DNA from: CAYOZN01 sp964408455
GTDB taxonomy: Bacteria > Planctomycetota > Phycisphaerae > UBA1845 > UTPLA1
Assembly (NCBI GenBank): GCA_964408455.1
Contig: CAYOZN010000027.1
Location: 21,567 to 85,566 of the forward strand
DNA length: 64,000 nucleotides
Direction: 5' to 3'
The notes beneath the pieces are model-generated. The model saw nothing but the letters and a program-made list of their open reading frames with translations, had not been told where the DNA came from and ran no database searches. Of this stretch, positions 62,256 to 64,000 are shown piece by piece. The translations under genes and the position numbers were made by a program. Position 1 is the first letter of the stretch, and the number at the start of each line of letters is the position of its first letter.

Positions 62256-64000
62256 CTAGAACTCGATCCCGGGCTCATCGGAAACCGCGCCGCCGACAAA
62301 CTCGCCGGCCAGATAGCGTTTCATGATGTCGCTTTCCTGGGCGGGCGACATGCCGGTAGTGGCGGGCAGCCAGATGCCCTTACCGCCCAGGCCTCCATCC
62401 TCGGCCTTCACAACGCGCACCAGCGTTTCCTTGGGCACGGTGTTGATCGCATGATTGTCGGCTTCGCCGCCGAAGATGAACCCCATGAAGGCCTTGGCCT
62501 TGTGAAAGAGCGTGTCGGTCTGATGCATCGGCATGTGCCAGTTGCGCGTCAGGCTCTGCTGTGAGCCGTAGCGCAGGTTGGCCTGGTAACCGTCGTCGGA
62601 CAATGCTCGACCGTCGGGGCGCGTCTCGTGCGCCTTGACGCTCTTTTCCGTGGCGATGTAGGGCGAATGCTTGATCATGATGACGCTGTAGGGATAGGCC
62701 GGATTGTAGGTCGCGCGGAGCATCAGCCGGGCGACTTTGTAATATGGATCGTCGGGCCGGGCGCCGACGTACGGCCGGTCGGCCGGGTTGGCGTCGACAT
62801 ACACGTAGTCGCCATCCTGTATGCCCAGGTCGCGGGCTGCCTGCGGATTGATGTGCATCTGCTGCTCGCCGACGTATGGCGCGCGTTTGTCCATGCGATG
62901 CGGATCGCCGAAGTTGCTGTCGTAGATCATGTGCCAGTCGACATTGCTCCAGCTCGAATGCACGCGGTGCCGCGTCTTTGGCGTCAGACAGAAGAAGCGA
63001 TAACCGCGCTCCCAGAGGAAGTTTCGCGTCTGTTTGACCTTGTTCCACGGCAGCTTGAGATTGCGCACGGTCCGCTCGTCCCAGTGCTCGGCCTCGGCGG
63101 TGATGCCGTAGTCGTCGGGGCGCACGAAGGGATTGCTGGAGACGATCACGTTCGGGAGATAGGGCGTCGCCTCGGTCCCTTCGCGGTGCACGATGAAGTT
63201 CTCGCCGTATTCGATGGCCTCCGGCACGTCGGAATAGGCGTTGAGCCGGCCGGTATCGGTGTGAAAAGGTTCATCGTCGTGCACCTGTTCCCAGAACGGG
63301 ATGCGCGGATAGGTTCGGAAGAGCAACAGCGCCGCGCCCGGCGGACCGTACTTTCCGGCCATGATGTCGTCGAGTTTGTAGCCGACCGTTGTGGTGCAGG
63401 TGTCGAGCAGGCGCTGGATATAGATGCCGCGTTTCTTCTCGTGCTCAAATTTCCAGTATTCATAGAAGCGCTTGTCGCCGATCTCCTCACCGACGGCCTT
63501 GGCAATGTTTGCCAGGATCCACGCATCGTCCTTCGTGTCGTAGAGGGGCTTGATGCCGCCCTTCCAGATCTGGAGGAACGGATTGGAACACGAGGCCGTA
63601 ATCTCCAGGTCCTCAAACTCCACCCAGCTGTTGGCGGGCAATCCGAAGTCGGCATATTGCACCGACGATGTCATCACGATGTCCTGCGAGATGATCATCT
63701 CGATGTTCGGATTGACATTCTTGAACATGTCGTACGCGTGCTTGGCGTTGTTGAAAAGATTGACGTTCGTGAAGTGCAGCGTCTTCGTGGGCGTCGGCAT
63801 GTGGGACTTGCCGGTGAAGACCTTGCGGCCCTTCGGCGTGTCGACGATCAGGGGGCGATCGCCGTGGTTCCAGTAGGCCGGCTCTTCGTCCTTCGTGTAG
63901 GCGTGGGCATGCACCTCGCGGCCGTGGGCCTTTTCGTCGAGATTGGGATGGAACGGATCCTCCGCGACCCAGCCCTTGAAGCCGGGACCGGTGATCTTGC
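62256..64000 (-). CDS. nxrA: Nitrite oxidoreductase/nitrate reductase alpha subunit (NxrA/NarG-like), C-terminal part
   Basis: The last 581 codons of the catalytic Mo-bisPGD subunit of a type II DMSO-reductase-family enzyme; the 5' end lies beyond the window. Visible segments include the molybdopterin-binding ASCSNPFLQIWKGG and VVSSNPFVRPDDYG, the C-terminal dinucleotide-binding barrel HMIYDSNFGDPHRMDKRAPYVGEQQMHINPQAARDLGIQDGDYVYVDAN, and NWHMPMHQTDTLFHKAKAFMGFIFGGEADNH. These fit NxrA of Nitrospira/anammox type more than NarG. The N-terminal Tat signal, Fe-S site and Asp ligand cannot be seen. In the periplasm it would oxidise nitrite or reduce nitrate. Confidence 0.85.
   Translation of the reverse strand, partial: KITGPGFKGWVAEDPFHPNLDEKAHGREVHAHAYTKDEEPAYWNHGDRPLIVDTPKGRKVFTGKSHMPTPTKTLHFTNVNLFNNAKHAYDMFKNVNPNIEMIISQDIVMTSSVQYADFGLPANSWVEFEDLEITASCSNPFLQIWKGGIKPLYDTKDDAWILANIAKAVGEEIGDKRFYEYWKFEHEKKRGIYIQRLLDTCTTTVGYKLDDIMAGKYGPPGAALLLFRTYPRIPFWEQVHDDEPFHTDTGRLNAYSDVPEAIEYGENFIVHREGTEATPYLPNVIVSSNPFVRPDDYGITAEAEHWDERTVRNLKLPWNKVKQTRNFLWERGYRFFCLTPKTRHRVHSSWSNVDWHMIYDSNFGDPHRMDKRAPYVGEQQMHINPQAARDLGIQDGDYVYVDANPADRPYVGARPDDPYYKVARLMLRATYNPAYPYSVIMIKHSPYIATEKSVKAHETRPDGRALSDDGYQANLRYGSQQSLTRNWHMPMHQTDTLFHKAKAFMGFIFGGEADNHAINTVPKETLVRVVKAEDGGLGGKGIWLPATTGMSPAQESDIMKRYLAGEFVGGAVSDEPGIEF

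Overview
The window looks like a chromosomal piece of a high-GC planctomycete-type bacterium (Planctomycetota, Phycisphaerae-like rather than a classical anammox genus). The evidence is: an exosortase with an EpsI-domain partner and a PEP-CTERM protein; several huge secreted proteins ending in the same dockerin-like tail (GDxNxDG...FVxCLL); prepilin-type proteins with an H-x9-DG style C-terminus; and repeated ECF sigma factor / Ser-Thr kinase / TPR modules. All family assignments come from reading motifs; no database search was possible.

Layout. 0.1-4.7 kb: exosortase, EpsI-like protein and a Wza-like exporter on the minus strand, then a NeuD/PglD-like sugar acyltransferase. 4.86-5.0 kb: a self-contained initiator tRNA unit (promoter, tRNA, terminator). 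5.2-8.9 kb: a molybdenum-flavoured island with a one-domain molbindin and a ModE-type HTH as separate genes, then two paralogous secreted DNRLRE-type proteins, one with a dockerin-like tail and one with PEP-CTERM, flanking a sulfite-oxidase-fold domain protein and a prepilin. 8.9-11.4 kb: sparse DNA with remnants of a serine recombinase and a PolX-like polymerase, plus a membrane J-domain protein. 11.4-32.8 kb: three intact ECF/kinase pairs, one 5'-deleted kinase, a small phage remnant (HNH nuclease and truncated terminase small subunit), and secreted surface proteins including a trypsin-like protease. 33-40.6 kb: an RND heavy-metal efflux operon bracketed by His-rich proteins. 40.7-48.1 kb: a lamin-tail-domain repeat protein, a prepilin and a secreted DUF2252 protein.

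48.2-53.1 kb is a nitric-oxide response island: quinol NO reductase, RIC/ScdA iron-sulfur repair protein, methyltransferase and cupin in one tight minus-strand operon, with a divergent Rrf2 regulator. The shared intergenic region carries two inverted repeats of the same geometry. 53.1-55.9 kb holds nadA and nadB converging with overlapping 3' ends.

55.9-64.0 kb (minus strand) is a nitrite oxidoreductase / type II DMSO-reductase-family operon: partial nxrA-like alpha subunit, a small conserved-looking protein, nxrB-like beta subunit, a TorD-type chaperone, an unrecognised HExxH plus zinc-ribbon protein, a 56-residue hydrophobic protein, an alginate-export-type porin, then moaA. Together these genes suggest an organism that handles nitrite, nitrate and NO, making molybdenum cofactor next to the enzyme that needs it. 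The least described parts are the HExxH protein and small proteins of the NXR operon, the Mop/ModE/dual-anchor secreted island, and the Cys-rich GACC module shared by two giant surface proteins.
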